Shown here: positions 19,227 to 29,909 of the stretch, piece by piece
How positions within the stretch are numbered: the first letter of the stretch is position 1
Layout: the number at the start of each line of letters is the position of its first letter
Assembly (NCBI RefSeq): GCF_000599885.1
Contig: NZ_JFGT01000006.1
Location: 248,001-312,000, forward strand
Direction of reading: 5' to 3'
Origin: Pantoea sp. IMH
GTDB lineage: Bacteria; Pseudomonadota; Gammaproteobacteria; Enterobacterales; Enterobacteriaceae
Length of the DNA stretch: 64,000 bases
Notes under the pieces: model-generated
The model's input: the letters and a program-made list of their open reading frames with translations, nothing else
What the model was told of the DNA's origin: nothing
The model's database searches: none
Program-made: the position numbers and the translations under genes

Positions 19227-19928
19227 ATGGCGAAGCAAATCTCAGTGCCTGGACGTTTGTTGGTCGCGTTGCTGCTGCTGACGCTTAACGGTTGTGCTCT
19301 GGTTCCACGTAAGCCGCTGGTTGAGGGTGTGACAACGGCCCAGCCGCTGCCTGCTTCGCCGCCGGTGGTTAACGGCTCTATTTTTCAGGGCATGATGCCG
19401 ATGAACTACGGCTACCAGCCGCTGTTCGAGGATCGTCGCCCGCGTAATATCGGCGATACGCTGACCATTGTTCTTCAGGAAAATGTCAGCGCGAGCAAAA
19501 GCTCGTCGGCTTCAGCCGGGCGCAACGGCAGCAGTACGCTGGGGCTGAATGCCCTGCCAGGCTCGCTGACCGGTCTGCTGGGTGGGGATAAGGTCAATTT
19601 TGACGCCTCAGGCACCAGTGATTTTGCCGGTAAGGGTGGCGCAACCGCCAATAACACCTTCACCGGTACCATCACCGTGACCGTTAACCAGGTACTGCCA
19701 AACGGCAACCTGAACGTCGTCGGTGAGAAACAGATCGAAATTAACCAGGGCACGGAATTTATCCGCTTCTCTGGGGTGGTTAACCCGCGCACCATCAGCG
19801 GCAGTAACAGTGTGATATCGACACAGGTGGCGGATGCCCGCATTGAATATGTCGGCAACGGCTATATCAATGAGGCGCAGACGATGGGCTGGCTGCAACG
19901 GTTCTTCCTGAACCTGTCACCGTTTTAA
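19227..19928 (+). CDS. flgH: Flagellar L-ring lipoprotein FlgH
   Basis: 233 residues from the ATG at 19227; an upstream TTG at 19203 is in frame but lacks family support. The signal and lipobox are LLLLTLNG-C23. The mature chain carries [28 protein letters not shown] and a C-terminal beta-rich domain ([26 protein letters not shown]). FlgH polymerises in the outer membrane as the L ring, the bushing for the rod. Confidence 0.96.
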   Translation: MAKQISVPGRLLVALLLLTLNGCALVPRKPLVEGVTTAQPLPASPPVVNGSIFQGMMPMNYGYQPLFEDRRPRNIGDTLTIVLQENVSASKSSSASAGRNGSSTLGLNALPGSLTGLLGGDKVNFDASGTSDFAGKGGATANNTFTGTITVTVNQVLPNGNLNVVGEKQIEINQGTEFIRFSGVVNPRTISGSNSVISTQVADARIEYVGNGYINEAQTMGWLQRFFLNLSPF

Positions 19929-19937
19929 GAGGCTTAC

Positions 19938-21044
19938 ATGCGTAAGATTATGCTTCAACTCGCTCTGCTTTTGCTGGCTGGCGTCAGCGCACTGGCTCAG
20001 GCTGACCGCATCCGCGATCTGACCACGGTGGGCGGCGTACGGGAAAACTCCCTGATTGGTTACGGCCTGGTTGTCGGCCTTGATGGGTCTGGCGATCAGA
20101 CCACTCAGACGCCTTTTACCACGCAGAGCCTGAACAACATGCTCTCCCAGCTCGGCATTACCGTGCCGGCTGGCACCAACATGCAGCTGAAAAACGTGGC
20201 GGCGGTTATGGTGACCGCCAAGCTGCCCGCCTTTGGCCGTCAGGGACAGGTGATTGATGTGGTGGTTTCCTCAATGGGGAACGCCAAAAGCCTGCGCGGC
20301 GGTACGCTGCTGATGACCCCGTTGAAGGGCGTGGACAATCAGGTTTATGCGCTGGCGCAGGGCAATATTCTGGTAGGTGGCGCATCTGCCGCCGCCGGAG
20401 GCAGCAGCGTGCAGGTCAACCAGGTGAACGGCGGACGTATCACCGGCGGCGCCACCATTGAGCGTGAACTGCCGAACAACTTTGGTACTTCGGATACCAT
20501 CAATCTGTTGCTTAACCGGGAAGATTTCAGCATGGCGCAGCGTATCAGCGACGCCATCAACAGCCGCAGCGGCTACGGTTCGGCGCAGGCACTCGATGGC
20601 AGAACGGTCCAGGTTCGCGTTTCGGCAAACAATACGTCTCAGGTTCGCCTGCTGGCCGATATACAGAATATCAACGTCGCTATGCCGGTGCAGGATGCCA
20701 AAGTCATCATCAACTCACGTACCGGTTCTGTGGTCATGAATCGCGAAGTGATGCTGAGCAGTTGTGCTATCGCTCAGGGCAACCTGTCGGTGACGGTAAA
20801 CCAGCAGCAGAACGTGAATCAGCCCGATACGCCGCTGGCTGGCGGCCAGACCGTGGTGACGCCTGAGACGCAAATCGATCTGCGCCAGAGCGGCGGAGCG
20901 CTGCAAAGCGTGACGGCCAGCGCCAACCTGAACAGCGTTGTACGTGCCCTCAACGCGCTCGGCGCCACGCCAATCGATCTGATGTCCATTCTGCAGTCGA
21001 TGGACAGCGCAGGCTGTCTGCATGCCAAACTGGAAATAATCTGA
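19938..21044 (+). CDS. flgI: Flagellar P-ring protein FlgI
   Basis: 368 residues. The signal peptide ends ALAQA before [11 protein letters not shown]. The FlgI body has [25 protein letters not shown] and [28 protein letters not shown]. FlgI forms the P ring in the peptidoglycan layer with help from FlgA. Its TGA overlaps the flgJ ATG by one base (TGATG), so the pair is translationally coupled. Confidence 0.97.
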   Translation: MRKIMLQLALLLLAGVSALAQADRIRDLTTVGGVRENSLIGYGLVVGLDGSGDQTTQTPFTTQSLNNMLSQLGITVPAGTNMQLKNVAAVMVTAKLPAFGRQGQVIDVVVSSMGNAKSLRGGTLLMTPLKGVDNQVYALAQGNILVGGASAAAGGSSVQVNQVNGGRITGGATIERELPNNFGTSDTINLLLNREDFSMAQRISDAINSRSGYGSAQALDGRTVQVRVSANNTSQVRLLADIQNINVAMPVQDAKVIINSRTGSVVMNREVMLSSCAIAQGNLSVTVNQQQNVNQPDTPLAGGQTVVTPETQIDLRQSGGALQSVTASANLNSVVRALNALGATPIDLMSILQSMDSAGCLHAKLEII

Positions 21045-22000
21045 TGAGTAATACCCAATCTCTGATGGGAGCGGCGTATGACAGCCGCTCGCTGAATGAC
21101 CTGAAACGTCAGGCTGGCAACGACCCGCAGGCACATGCGAAGGAAGTGGCGAAGCAGGTTGAAGGAATGTTCGTACAGATGATGCTGAAAAGCATGCGTC
21201 AGGCGCTGCCGCAGGATGGTCTGATGAGCACCGAACAGACGCGGCTTTATACCTCGATGTACGATCAGCAGATTGGGCAGCAGATCGCCGCTAAAGGGCT
21301 GGGCCTGGCCGATATGATGGTCAAACAGATGGCGCAGGCTCAGCCGCCGGACGAAAAAGCGGGCACCGTGCCGATGCTGCTGGATAAAAACTTTATCAAC
21401 ACGCTGCCGCCGCTGGCCCTGGAAATGGCCGAGCAGGAGCGCATTGTGCGCAGGGCGGTACCGCGTCTGCCCGCTGCGGCAGACAGACCGCTCAGCGGTG
21501 ACAGCAGCGACTTCATCGCCAAACTGTCACAGCCAGCTAAAGAAGTCAGCGCCGGAACCGGTATCCCGCATCATCTGATCCTGGCGCAGGCCGCGCTTGA
21601 ATCAGGCTGGGGACAGCGCCAAATCATGACCGCTGATGGCCGTCCGAGCCACAACCTGTTTGGTATCAAGGCAACCGGAAGCTGGCAGGGGAAAACCACG
21701 GAGATCACCACCACCGAATATGAGAACGGTGAGGCGAAAAAGGTGAAGGCCAAATTCCGTGTTTATGACTCCTATTTTGAAGCGCTTAACGACTATGTCA
21801 GCCTGATCACCAAAAATCCGCGCTATGCGGCGGTGACCACGGCGGACACGCCGGAGCAGGGCGCAAGAGCGTTGCAGGCTGCGGGTTACGCGACCGACCC
21901 GAAATATGCACAAAAGCTGGTGGGAATGATTGAGCAATTCAAAAATATGGGTGAAAAAGTGGTGAAAGCCTATACCCAGGATCTTGGTGATTTCTTCTGA
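21044..22000 (+). CDS. flgJ: Flagellar rod-cap and peptidoglycan hydrolase FlgJ
   Basis: 318 residues in two domains. The N-terminal rod-cap domain (about 1-120) has VAKQVEGMFVQMMLKSMRQALP. The C-terminal glucosaminidase domain (about 150-318) has GIPHHLILAQAALESGWGQRQI, with the catalytic Glu in ALESGWG, then SHNLFGIKATGSWQGKT and FRVYDSYFEALNDYVSLI. It opens the peptidoglycan for the rod. It is the last gene of the class 2 operon; flgK follows with its own promoter. Confidence 0.97.
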   Translation: MSNTQSLMGAAYDSRSLNDLKRQAGNDPQAHAKEVAKQVEGMFVQMMLKSMRQALPQDGLMSTEQTRLYTSMYDQQIGQQIAAKGLGLADMMVKQMAQAQPPDEKAGTVPMLLDKNFINTLPPLALEMAEQERIVRRAVPRLPAAADRPLSGDSSDFIAKLSQPAKEVSAGTGIPHHLILAQAALESGWGQRQIMTADGRPSHNLFGIKATGSWQGKTTEITTTEYENGEAKKVKAKFRVYDSYFEALNDYVSLITKNPRYAAVTTADTPEQGARALQAAGYATDPKYAQKLVGMIEQFKNMGEKVVKAYTQDLGDFF

Positions 22001-22008
22001 TTTTTTAC

Positions 22009-22035
22009 TCAAGTTTGCCGCTGGCGAACCGATAA
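22009..22035 (+). promoter_or_regulatory. Sigma-28 (FliA) promoter for flgKL
   Basis: TCAAGTTT - 11 bases - ACCGATAA, against the FliA consensus TAAAGTTT-N11-GCCGATAA (two mismatches in 16). It lies in the 116-base gap after flgJ, with the -10 about 80 bases before the flgK ATG. This is the class 3 promoter expected for the hook-filament junction genes. Confidence 0.85.
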
Positions 22036-22116
22036 CCTCTTCAGGCCGGATGAGCGTAAATCCGCGCCGGCCACTAATGCCGGCCCGTGCTGTGTCAGGG
22101 TAAACAAGGAACCGAC

Positions 22117-23772
22117 ATGTCCAATTTAATTAATACCGCCATGAGTGGGCTGGGCGCTGCCCAAGCCGCGTTGAATACGACCAGTAATAACATCAGCAAC
22201 TACAACGTCGCGGGCTATTCTCGCCAGACAACCATTCTGGCCCAGGCGAACAGTACGCTGAGCGGCAATAATTATTACGGTAACGGCGTGTCGGTTGCCA
22301 GCGTCAACCGCGAATATGATTCCTTTATTACCAATCAGCTGCGCAGCGCTGACACGCAGTCGAGCGCGCTGAAGACGCAGTACCAGCAGCTCTCCAACAT
22401 CGATGATATGTTCTCCAGCACGACCAACACGCTGTCGACGAACATTCAGGACTTTTTCAGCTCTATCCAGACGCTGGTCAGTAACGCGTCCGATCCGTCA
22501 GCCCGTCAGACGATGCTGGGCAAAGCCGACGGGCTGGTAAACCAGTTCCAGGTGACCGATACCTATTTGCGCAATCTGGATCGCAGCCTCAATACGTCTG
22601 TCACCGCTACCGTTGAACAGATCAACAGTTACGCTAAGCAGATCGCGAACGTCAATGAGCAGATCACCAAGCTCAAGGGCGCTGGCGCGGGCAGCGAACC
22701 TAACGATCTGATGGATCAGCGCGATCAACTGGTCAATAACCTGAATAAGCTGGTGGGCGTCACTGTCAGTCAACAGGATGGCGGTAGCTACAATATCAGC
22801 ATGAGCAGCGGCATTTCGCTGGTGCAGGGCAGCGGCTACAGTCAGCTGGCGGCCGTACCGTCGAGCAGCGATCCGGGCCGCACTACCATTGCCACGGTCG
22901 ATTCCACCAGCGGCAAAACCACGGAAATCCCGGAAAGACTGGTGACTAACGGTTCGCTTGGCGGGCTGCTCGCTTTCCGCTCCGATCTGGACAATACGCG
23001 TAATCAGATAGGCCAACTGGCGCTGGCGCTGGGTGACAGCTTCAACACGCAGCACCAGGCCGGTTTTGACAGCAACGGCGATGCTGGAGAAGCCTTCTTT
23101 AACCTGGGCACCACGGCTGTCGTCTCCAATGCGAAAAACAGCGGCACAGGTTCACTGAGTGTGGCGTGGACCGACACCAGTAAAGTGCAGGCGTCAAACT
23201 ACAAAGTCAGCTTCGATCAGGACAGCAACAGCTGGAACGTGACCCGTCTTTCCGACAACAGCAGCATTGCCGCGACGGTGACGGCTGAAAACGGTAAGCC
23301 CGTACTGAGTTTCGACGGGCTGAAAGTGACCGTGGATGGTACGCCAGCAGGAAAAGACAGCTTCCTGGTGAAGCCGGTCTCTGACGTCATCGTCAGTATG
23401 GGCGTTAATATCACCGATGAGGCTAAAGTTGCCGCCGCCAGTGCCGATGATGGAATAAGCAATAACAACAACGCTCAGGCGCTGGTGGATCTGCAAACCA
23501 AAAAAGTGATTACCGGTAACAGTTCACTGACTCAGGCTTATGCCAGCATGGTGGCCGACGTTGGGAATAAAACCAGCAACCTGAAAACGACCGGCGTAAC
23601 GCAGGAAAAAGTGGTGACGCAGCTGACGAATCAGCAGCAGTCCGTCTCCGGCGTTAACCTGGATGAAGAATATGGCAATCTGACGCGCTATCAGCAGTAC
23701 TACACGGCCAACGCCAAAGTGCTTCAGACCGCCAGCACTATTTTCGATGCGCTGATCGGTGCGGTTAACTGA
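22117..23772 (+). CDS. flgK: Flagellar hook-associated protein 1, FlgK
   Basis: 551 residues. The N-terminus is MSNLINTAMSGLGAAQAALNTTSNNISNYNVAGYSRQ. The C-terminus is VSGVNLDEEYGNLTRYQQYYTANAKVLQTASTIFDALI, the paired coiled coils that insert into hook and filament. The frame is open from 22087, but the ATG at 22117 has AAGGA upstream and the family N-terminus. FlgN, encoded at 13155-13586, is its chaperone. Confidence 0.97.
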   Translation: MSNLINTAMSGLGAAQAALNTTSNNISNYNVAGYSRQTTILAQANSTLSGNNYYGNGVSVASVNREYDSFITNQLRSADTQSSALKTQYQQLSNIDDMFSSTTNTLSTNIQDFFSSIQTLVSNASDPSARQTMLGKADGLVNQFQVTDTYLRNLDRSLNTSVTATVEQINSYAKQIANVNEQITKLKGAGAGSEPNDLMDQRDQLVNNLNKLVGVTVSQQDGGSYNISMSSGISLVQGSGYSQLAAVPSSSDPGRTTIATVDSTSGKTTEIPERLVTNGSLGGLLAFRSDLDNTRNQIGQLALALGDSFNTQHQAGFDSNGDAGEAFFNLGTTAVVSNAKNSGTGSLSVAWTDTSKVQASNYKVSFDQDSNSWNVTRLSDNSSIAATVTAENGKPVLSFDGLKVTVDGTPAGKDSFLVKPVSDVIVSMGVNITDEAKVAAASADDGISNNNNAQALVDLQTKKVITGNSSLTQAYASMVADVGNKTSNLKTTGVTQEKVVTQLTNQQQSVSGVNLDEEYGNLTRYQQYYTANAKVLQTASTIFDALIGAVN

Positions 23773-23793
23773 TAGCGGTATAAGGAAAACATC

Positions 23794-24759
23794 ATGCGTC
23801 TCAGCACTACCATGATTTATGACCAGCAAATGCGGGGTGTCAGCAGTTCGCAGGAAGGCTGGTTGAAAGTAGGCGAACAGCTCTCATCGGGCAAACGCGT
23901 CGTGAACCCGTCTGACGATCCTGTCGCCGCGGCCCAGGCCGTTGTTCTGTCACAGGCGCAGGCTGAAACTGACCAGTTCAAAACGGCCCGCAACTTTGCC
24001 ACCACTGCGGTTTCGCAGGAAGAGACCAATCTCAAGCAGGTTGTCAGCGTCATCCAGGATGCCCAGACTGCGATTGTTGCCGCCTCTAACGGCACTTTAT
24101 CGGACGATGACCGCGCCTCTTACGCCACTCAGCTGTCTGGTCTGCGCGACCAGTTGCTGAACCTGGCTAACGCCACTGACGGTAACGGCCGCTATATGTT
24201 TGCCGGTTATAAATCTGACACCGCGCCTTTTACGAAAGACGCCAACGGTGATGTGACTTATAACGGCGGTGATACGCCAATCAGTCAGAAAGTGGATGCT
24301 AACCGTACCATGGTGACCAGCCATACCGGTCGCGATGTGTTTATGTCGATTACCAGTAACGCGGTGGCGGAGCCTAATGGTGATCCCAGTGAAGGTAATT
24401 TGTTCGCCACGCTCAATAGTGCGATCGCCTCGCTGAGTAAGCCGCTGGAAAATGCCGATGACGCTACCAAAGATGCCGAAGCAGCGGTGCTGGATAAAAC
24501 CAACCGCGGCCTGCGCAACTCCCTGAATAACGTTCTTAAAGTGCGCTCAGAGCTTGGCATTCAACTGGATGAACTCGGAAAACTGGATGAAAAAGGGGAT
24601 AACACCGCGCTTAACCAGAAACTGCAGATGAGCGGACTGGTGGATGCCGATGTTACCAGCACAATCTCTTCTTATATGATGCAGCAAGCGGCGCTTCAGG
24701 CTTCTTACCGTGTATTTAGCGATATGTCAGGCATGTCACTGTTCAAAATGAATATGTAA
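23794..24759 (+). CDS. flgL: Flagellar hook-associated protein 3, FlgL
   Basis: A 321-residue flagellin-family junction protein. The N-terminus is MRLSTTMIYDQQMRGVSSSQEGWLKVGEQLSSGKRVVNPSDDPVAAAQAVVLS. The C-terminus is SGLVDADVTSTISSYMMQQAALQASYRVFSDMSGMSLF. It forms the second ring between hook and filament. It lies 21 bases after flgK and ends in a strong terminator. Confidence 0.97.
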   Translation: MRLSTTMIYDQQMRGVSSSQEGWLKVGEQLSSGKRVVNPSDDPVAAAQAVVLSQAQAETDQFKTARNFATTAVSQEETNLKQVVSVIQDAQTAIVAASNGTLSDDDRASYATQLSGLRDQLLNLANATDGNGRYMFAGYKSDTAPFTKDANGDVTYNGGDTPISQKVDANRTMVTSHTGRDVFMSITSNAVAEPNGDPSEGNLFATLNSAIASLSKPLENADDATKDAEAAVLDKTNRGLRNSLNNVLKVRSELGIQLDELGKLDEKGDNTALNQKLQMSGLVDADVTSTISSYMMQQAALQASYRVFSDMSGMSLFKMNM

Positions 24760-24803
24760 AAGTTTTACCTTTGGGCGCGCTTAAACCGGGTGCGTTCAGT
24801 TTC

Positions 24804-24844
24804 CCCCGCGGTCAGCACTAACCATCTGACTGCGGGATTTTTTT
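24804..24844 (+). terminator. flgL terminator
   Basis: An 11-bp stem CCCGCGGTCAG / CTGACTGCGGG (one G-U pair), with a 10-base loop, is followed by ATTTTTTTAT. It ends the flgKL transcript. Confidence 0.9.
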
Positions 24845-24845
24845 A

Positions 24846-25516
24846 TCTGGATCAGGGTGTTTTATTCTGGTTACTGCATACGATGTTATGCATTCTCCAT
24901 CCTCAGATATCCGTTCTCTACTCTTCACCCTGATACCTTTATCTTCTGGACTGCATTCCTGTATCCATACATCCTTGCATTCGTACATTCATATATACAC
25001 TTACTTTCGCTCTTCCCCAGACTCTCCACCGCAACCTTTCAAAAAATTTTCGCAATGCTTCTCCTTATCTGAAGATGGAGGAGGCTACAGTATGACTTCT
25101 TAAATAATCCGGGCGGCGTTGCCTCCACACAGGTTACTCAGCTATTCCATCAGTGGAACGCCTGCCTGCAATCTGTTATGTGATCCACAGCGGTAATCTT
25201 TGCTCTAAGGTCGTAGCAGATTGTCTAAAACTAAGAAAAGTACTGCGGTAGCGGATCAGGGGCGGCGGAAATATTCAGCCTCAGAAAATAAAAACCGAAT
25301 GAATAAGGCTGGAGTAGCGGGTGGCACTCAAGCGGCAAAAATAAGCCGTAGCAACAGTAAAGCTTCTGAGATACAGACAGATAGATCCACAGTCGATAAG
25401 CAGAGGAGCAGCGGATAGGTGCAGCCTTTAAAAAAATGAGCGGCGGTGACTGAGGCAGGGCAGATAACCTCATGAGCTGGATGGCAGCAGAAATAAACCA
25501 GGCAGGGTCGGGCAGA
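24846..25516. other. Non-coding region between flgL and rne
   Basis: About 670 bases lie between two convergent terminators. The first 230 bases are pyrimidine-rich on the plus strand (repeated CATCC/TTC/ATACAT runs). A 65-codon frame with a TTG start at 25221 is lysine/serine-rich and has no ribosome site or family match, so I do not call it. No tRNA or recognisable sRNA was seen. Base use differs from neighbouring genes and the content is unexplained. Confidence 0.5.
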
Positions 25517-25550
25517 TAAAAAAAGCCCCGGTCAGATGACCGGGGCTTTT
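25517..25550 (-). terminator. rne terminator
   Basis: On the minus strand AGCCCCGGTC - ATCT - GACCGGGGCT is followed by TTTTTTATCT. It lies about 20 bases after the rne stop and is a strong intrinsic terminator. Confidence 0.92.
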
Positions 25551-25567
25551 ATGCAGCGAACGAACGG

Positions 25568-28500
25568 CTACGGACGCGTTGCCGGTGCTGTCGCCTGATG
25601 GGTTGCGGCGTGACCACCGGCAGACCCTTTGCCTTCAAAATTGAAAGCAGGGCGTTCCCAGTCACTGCTGCGCGCCGGTTCAGGCTCATAAGCGGGTGCT
25701 GGCGCTTTCGTCATCGGCGCTGTCGCATGATGCTTAAACGCAGGCTGAGCTGGTACACTGGCAACCTCTGTTACAGCGGTGGTGGGCGCTGGTTCAGCAT
25801 CAACCGGAGCCTGGGCAGCCGGAGCTGCCGCTGGTGCAGAGACCGGAGCCTGTGCAGCCGGAGCCGCTTCTGGTGCAGAGACCGGAGCCTGTGCCGCCGG
25901 AGCCGCTGCTGGTGCAGAGGCAGGAGCCTGTGCAGCCGGGGCCGCTTCTGGTGCAGAGACCGGAGCCTGTGCAGCCGGAGCCGCTTCTGGTGCAGAGGCC
26001 GGAGCCTGTGCCGCCGGAGCTGCCGCTGATGCAGAGGCAGGAGCCTGTGCCGCCGGAGCTGCCGCTGGTGCAGAGGCCGGAGCCTGTGCAGCCGGAGCCG
26101 CTTCTGGTGCGGTAGCTGGTTCGTCCCGTGCAGGAACTGGCGCATGAGGTTCGTTTGTCACCAGCGGGGCATCCGTCACCGTCGGTGCGTTCAGAACTTC
26201 CTCAACCTGCTTTTCCGTTTCTTCGCTGATGTCTGCGGCGTTAACAGCAGCGGGCTGCTGTGGCTCGATAGCAGAATCCGGCGCTTCAGCCAGTTTTGCT
26301 TCTTCGACGATCTCTTTCACTTCGTCAACGAAAGCTTTATCCGCAGGCGCTTCATCGGCAGGCAGTGCCTGTTTAGCTGTTGCTTCGGCAACGGCTTCAT
26401 CCGCGGCGGAAATAACAGCCGGCTCTTCATTCACAGGCGCATCGATAGCATCGGTTTCGGCCGCATCAACCGGCGTCACTGGGGGGTGATTTTCCGGCTG
26501 TGGCTCAGCCCTATGGACCGGCTGGGATTCGCTCTGTTGCGCTTCAGTCGGGATAGCCTGGGCAGCAGAGGCCACAGCTACAGCATCTGCCGTATCTTCA
26601 TGACCATACTCAGGCACTACGGACTGCTCAGGTTCGGCATGCTCATCAGCAACCTGGGCCACAGGATAAGAAACCCATACTTTGCCGGAAGCCATTTCCG
26701 GTGAGGCGGCGGCGAAGGTCAGCGGCATCGGCGACTGGTTAGGATAACGCTCATCGCGATAACGACGACGACGCTGTCCACTCACGCGCAGATGGCGGGG
26801 TGAACGACGTGAGCGACGCGGCATACTGTTGCTTTCGCGCTCTTCGTTCTCATCCGGACCGGCGAGATGATCCGCTACGGCCGGTAGGACTTCTTCCGCT
26901 TCAGCTGCAGGCGCTTCAGGTTCGAAGGAGCGGGCTGCGGTCTGTTCCGCCGTTTCGATGCGCACTTTCTGGCTCAGCTGACGAGGTTTGCGCCGTGGCA
27001 TAACCTGAACGGTCTCTTCGCCAGTGGCGGTGGTCTCTTCAGCGACAACCGCTTCAACCGCTTCCGGCTGTTTCTCATCCTCCACCACGACAGGACGTTC
27101 CTGGCGACGACGTGTGCGATCGTTACGTTCGCGACGAGGCTGCTGCTCACTGCGCGCTTCTTCGGCAGCTGGCTGCTGTTCATCCCGCACGTCGATCGGG
27201 GCCACGTTGTTACGCTTGTTGCGACGGTTATCGTCACGGCCTTCTACTGCACTGGTGTCGCGATCGCGAACCATACGTTCGTTACGGTTGTTGTTGCGAT
27301 CGTTACGCTCACCGCGATCGTTACGTTCACCGCGATCGTTACGTTCACCGCGGTCGTTACGTTCACCGCGGTCGTTACGTTCGCCGCGCTCGCTACGGTC
27401 TTTATTGCGATCGTTACGATCCGTCGTCCGCTCACTGCGATCGCCATAGCGCTCACCGCTGCGGTCGCGACGGTTATTCTGACGACGGTTGTTACGACGT
27501 TCGCCACGTGGTGCAGCGGCAGGCGCCTCTGTCACGGTTTCTTCAACCACAGGCTGAGGCTGTTCGGCCGGCGCTTTCTCTTCACCCGCGAACAAATTCT
27601 TCAGACCGCGGACGAAACGGCTCAGTAAACCAGGCTGTGCTTCAGCAGCCGGTGCTTTTGCCGGTGCCTGAGGCGCTGGGGCAGTCGCAGGCGACGCTGG
27701 GGCTTCCTGATGAACAGGTGGTGCATCAGGCATCACGAAGGCGGCCAGTGCAGGCTGTTCAGGACGCTTACGCTCAGCATGTTCTTCTTCCGAAGGCAGC
27801 GCCATTTCGGCCTCATGCAGCTTCGGCAGATGGTAACTGAGCGTCTGGGTTTCTTCACCGCTGCGAACGCGCAATACGGAGTAGTGCGGCGTTTCCATCT
27901 GGTCGTTAGGCACGATAATCGCACGCACGCCGCCCTGACGTTTCTCGATGGCGCTCACTGCTTCACGTTTTTCGTTCAGCAGGTAAGAGGCAATCTGTAC
28001 CGGTACGATAGCGTGAACTTCTTTGGTGTTCTCTTTCAGCGCTTCTTCTTCAATCAGGCGCAAAATAGAGAGTGAAAGCGATTCGTTATCACGGATGGTG
28101 CCGGTGCCACTACAACGCGGGCAGACGTGATGACTGGACTCGCCCAGCGACGGGCTGAGGCGCTGACGGGACATCTCCAGCAGACCAAAGCGGGAAATAT
28201 GGCTGATCTGGATACGGGCGCGATCCTGGCGGACAGCTTCGCGCAGGCGGTTTTCAACGGCACGCTGATGGCGGACCGGGGTCATGTCGATAAAATCGAT
28301 GACGATCAGACCACCCAGATCGCGCAGACGCAGCTGGCGGGCAATCTCATCGGCGGCTTCCAGGTTGGTATTGAAAGCGGTCTCTTCGATATCACCACCG
28401 CGCGTGGCGCGGGCAGAGTTGATATCAATGGCGGTCAGCGCTTCGGTTGTATCAATAACAATTGAACCGCCGGAAGGCAGACGCACTTCGCGCTGGAAGG

Positions 28501-29332
28501 CAGACTCAATCTGGGATTCGATCTGATAGTGGCTGAAAAGCGGGATTTCGCCGGTATAGAGCTTAATTTTGCTGCTAAAGTCCGGACGGCCCAGGGCTGC
28601 GATATGCTGACGAGCCAGCTCCAGCACTTTAGGGTTATCGATCAGGATCTCACCGATATCCTGACGGAGGTAGTCGCGGAAAGCGCGAACAATGACGTTA
28701 CTTTCCTGGTGGATCAGAAAAGGCGCAGGGCGGCTGTCTGCCGCTTTCTTAATGGCTTCCCAGTGCTTCATGCGGAAGCTTAAATCCCACTGTAACGCCT
28801 CGGCGGATTTCCCCACCCCGGCGGTACGGACAATCAGGCCCATGCCTTCCGGCAGTTCCAGTGCGGAAAGCGCTTCTTTCAGCTCGGTACGATCGTCACC
28901 TTCGATACGGCGCGAAATGCCGCCCGCGCGGGGATTATTCGGCATCAGCACCAGATAGCTGCCAGCCAGGCTGATAAAGGTTGTTAAGGCTGCACCTTTA
29001 TTACCGCGCTCTTCTTTATCAATCTGAACGATAACTTCCTGACCTTCACGCAGCACGTCTTTAATATTAGGACGACCATGCGAGGCGTAGTTGCTGGGGA
29101 AGTATTCGCGGGAGATTTCTTTCAGGGGGAGGAAACCGTGCCTTTCAGCGCCGTAATCGACGAAAGCCGCTTCAAGACTGGGTTCAATGCGGGTAATTTT
29201 GCCTTTATAGATGTTAGCCTTCTTCTGTTCATGTCCCGGGCTTTCAATATCCAGGTCATACAGTCGCTGTCCATCCACAAGAGCGACACGCAACTCCTCC
29301 TGCTGAGTCGCGTTTATCAACATTCTTTTCAT
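25568..29332 (-). CDS. rne: Ribonuclease E
   Basis: A 1254-residue endoribonuclease and degradosome scaffold (E. coli 1061). Catalytic half, residues 1-530: S1 domain ([22 protein letters not shown]), 5'-sensor, DNase-like domain with metal-binding Asp in [11 protein letters not shown] and IVIDFIDM, and the zinc-link CPRCSGTG. C-terminal scaffold: a basic RNA-binding stretch with six GERNDR-type repeats (coded around 27300-27400), then RRNKRNN. A long acidic, Ala/Pro-rich region follows, with eight 13-residue [12 protein letters not shown] repeats (coded 25795-26110). A terminal segment [19 protein letters not shown] resembles the PNPase-binding end. The N-terminus is near-identical to E. coli. 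The extra length lies in the repeats. RhlB and enolase sites were not resolved. Confidence 0.97.
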   Translation of the reverse strand: MKRMLINATQQEELRVALVDGQRLYDLDIESPGHEQKKANIYKGKITRIEPSLEAAFVDYGAERHGFLPLKEISREYFPSNYASHGRPNIKDVLREGQEVIVQIDKEERGNKGAALTTFISLAGSYLVLMPNNPRAGGISRRIEGDDRTELKEALSALELPEGMGLIVRTAGVGKSAEALQWDLSFRMKHWEAIKKAADSRPAPFLIHQESNVIVRAFRDYLRQDIGEILIDNPKVLELARQHIAALGRPDFSSKIKLYTGEIPLFSHYQIESQIESAFQREVRLPSGGSIVIDTTEALTAIDINSARATRGGDIEETAFNTNLEAADEIARQLRLRDLGGLIVIDFIDMTPVRHQRAVENRLREAVRQDRARIQISHISRFGLLEMSRQRLSPSLGESSHHVCPRCSGTGTIRDNESLSLSILRLIEEEALKENTKEVHAIVPVQIASYLLNEKREAVSAIEKRQGGVRAIIVPNDQMETPHYSVLRVRSGEETQTLSYHLPKLHEAEMALPSEEEHAERKRPEQPALAAFVMPDAPPVHQEAPASPATAPAPQAPAKAPAAEAQPGLLSRFVRGLKNLFAGEEKAPAEQPQPVVEETVTEAPAAAPRGERRNNRRQNNRRDRSGERYGDRSERTTDRNDRNKDRSERGERNDRGERNDRGERNDRGERNDRGERNDRNNNRNERMVRDRDTSAVEGRDDNRRNKRNNVAPIDVRDEQQPAAEEARSEQQPRRERNDRTRRRQERPVVVEDEKQPEAVEAVVAEETTATGEETVQVMPRRKPRQLSQKVRIETAEQTAARSFEPEAPAAEAEEVLPAVADHLAGPDENEERESNSMPRRSRRSPRHLRVSGQRRRRYRDERYPNQSPMPLTFAAASPEMASGKVWVSYPVAQVADEHAEPEQSVVPEYGHEDTADAVAVASAAQAIPTEAQQSESQPVHRAEPQPENHPPVTPVDAAETDAIDAPVNEEPAVISAADEAVAEATAKQALPADEAPADKAFVDEVKEIVEEAKLAEAPDSAIEPQQPAAVNAADISEETEKQVEEVLNAPTVTDAPLVTNEPHAPVPARDEPATAPEAAPAAQAPASAPAAAPAAQAPASASAAAPAAQAPASAPEAAPAAQAPVSAPEAAPAAQAPASAPAAAPAAQAPVSAPEAAPAAQAPVSAPAAAPAAQAPVDAEPAPTTAVTEVASVPAQPAFKHHATAPMTKAPAPAYEPEPARSSDWERPAFNFEGKGSAGGHAATHQATAPATRP
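25795..26110 (-). repeat. 39-bp tandem repeats inside rne (eight copies)
   Basis: About eight imperfect copies of a 39-base unit encode a 13-residue peptide of the type [13 protein letters not shown] or [13 protein letters not shown]. Copies differ at the A/V and A/E positions. The repeat is in frame, so copy number changes would alter only scaffold length. Confidence 0.9.
27298..27400 (-). repeat. 18-bp tandem repeats inside rne (GERNDR)
   Basis: About six in-frame 18-base units encode the hexapeptide GERNDR in the arginine-rich RNA-binding region. The last copies are less regular ([10 protein letters not shown]). Confidence 0.88.
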
Positions 29333-29909
29333 CGTAACTTACTCATTATTCTTACATTAGTGACAAAGCTACGGGCAATAGTAACGCTGGACGCGATCTC
29401 ACCGATGGCCCCGTGTCTCATCGCAAAGCCGTCAACCTCCCGGTTGTCGGCGGCTCAAGGGGCGCAAAATCTCGGCAGCCTGTTTCACATTAGGAAAAAC
29501 AGCGCTTTTAAATGAAAGAGGGGAGCCGCCAGTTAAAACCTGAGTGAACCAATCCCGTCTTGTCGTCCAGGCCGCAACCCGCAGCCCGCTAAATGCCTGA
29601 TTACCTAAAACGTCTTACGCCATTGCTGCGTGTATGGGCTATCCGGCAAAATTTCTTATTAAGGCTATTTACTTGTTTCACAAGGTTTGAACCAGGAAAA
29701 CGATAACATTATTCCATTGCTAACCTTGTGATAGCAAGGTGACTTTTTCCACGTTGCGATGTTTATTCCAGCTTTTAAGAGGAATTGCATAACATCAATG
29801 CAAATTGCCTAAAAACTGGCCGCAAAAGCGCAGTGAAAAAGGCTTACAGACAGTTAAGCACAGAAAAAGATGTGGCGCTATCCTCACGCCCTATTTAGAA
29901 TCGCGCACC
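29333..29909. other. Divergent rne/rluC promoter and leader region
   Basis: 577 bases separate the divergent genes. In E. coli the rne message has a long structured 5' untranslated region through which RNase E controls its own mRNA. The similar spacing here suggests the same arrangement, though I did not fold the leader. No additional gene is visible. The AT-rich part at 29640-29790 is the likely promoter zone. Confidence 0.55.

Noticed and set aside
25221..25418. 65-codon Lys/Ser-rich frame with TTG start
   Set aside because: No ribosome site, no homology that I recognise and low complexity.
25795..26110. Regular repeats that might be taken for a CRISPR array
   Set aside because: The repeats are contiguous without unique spacers and lie in frame within rne.
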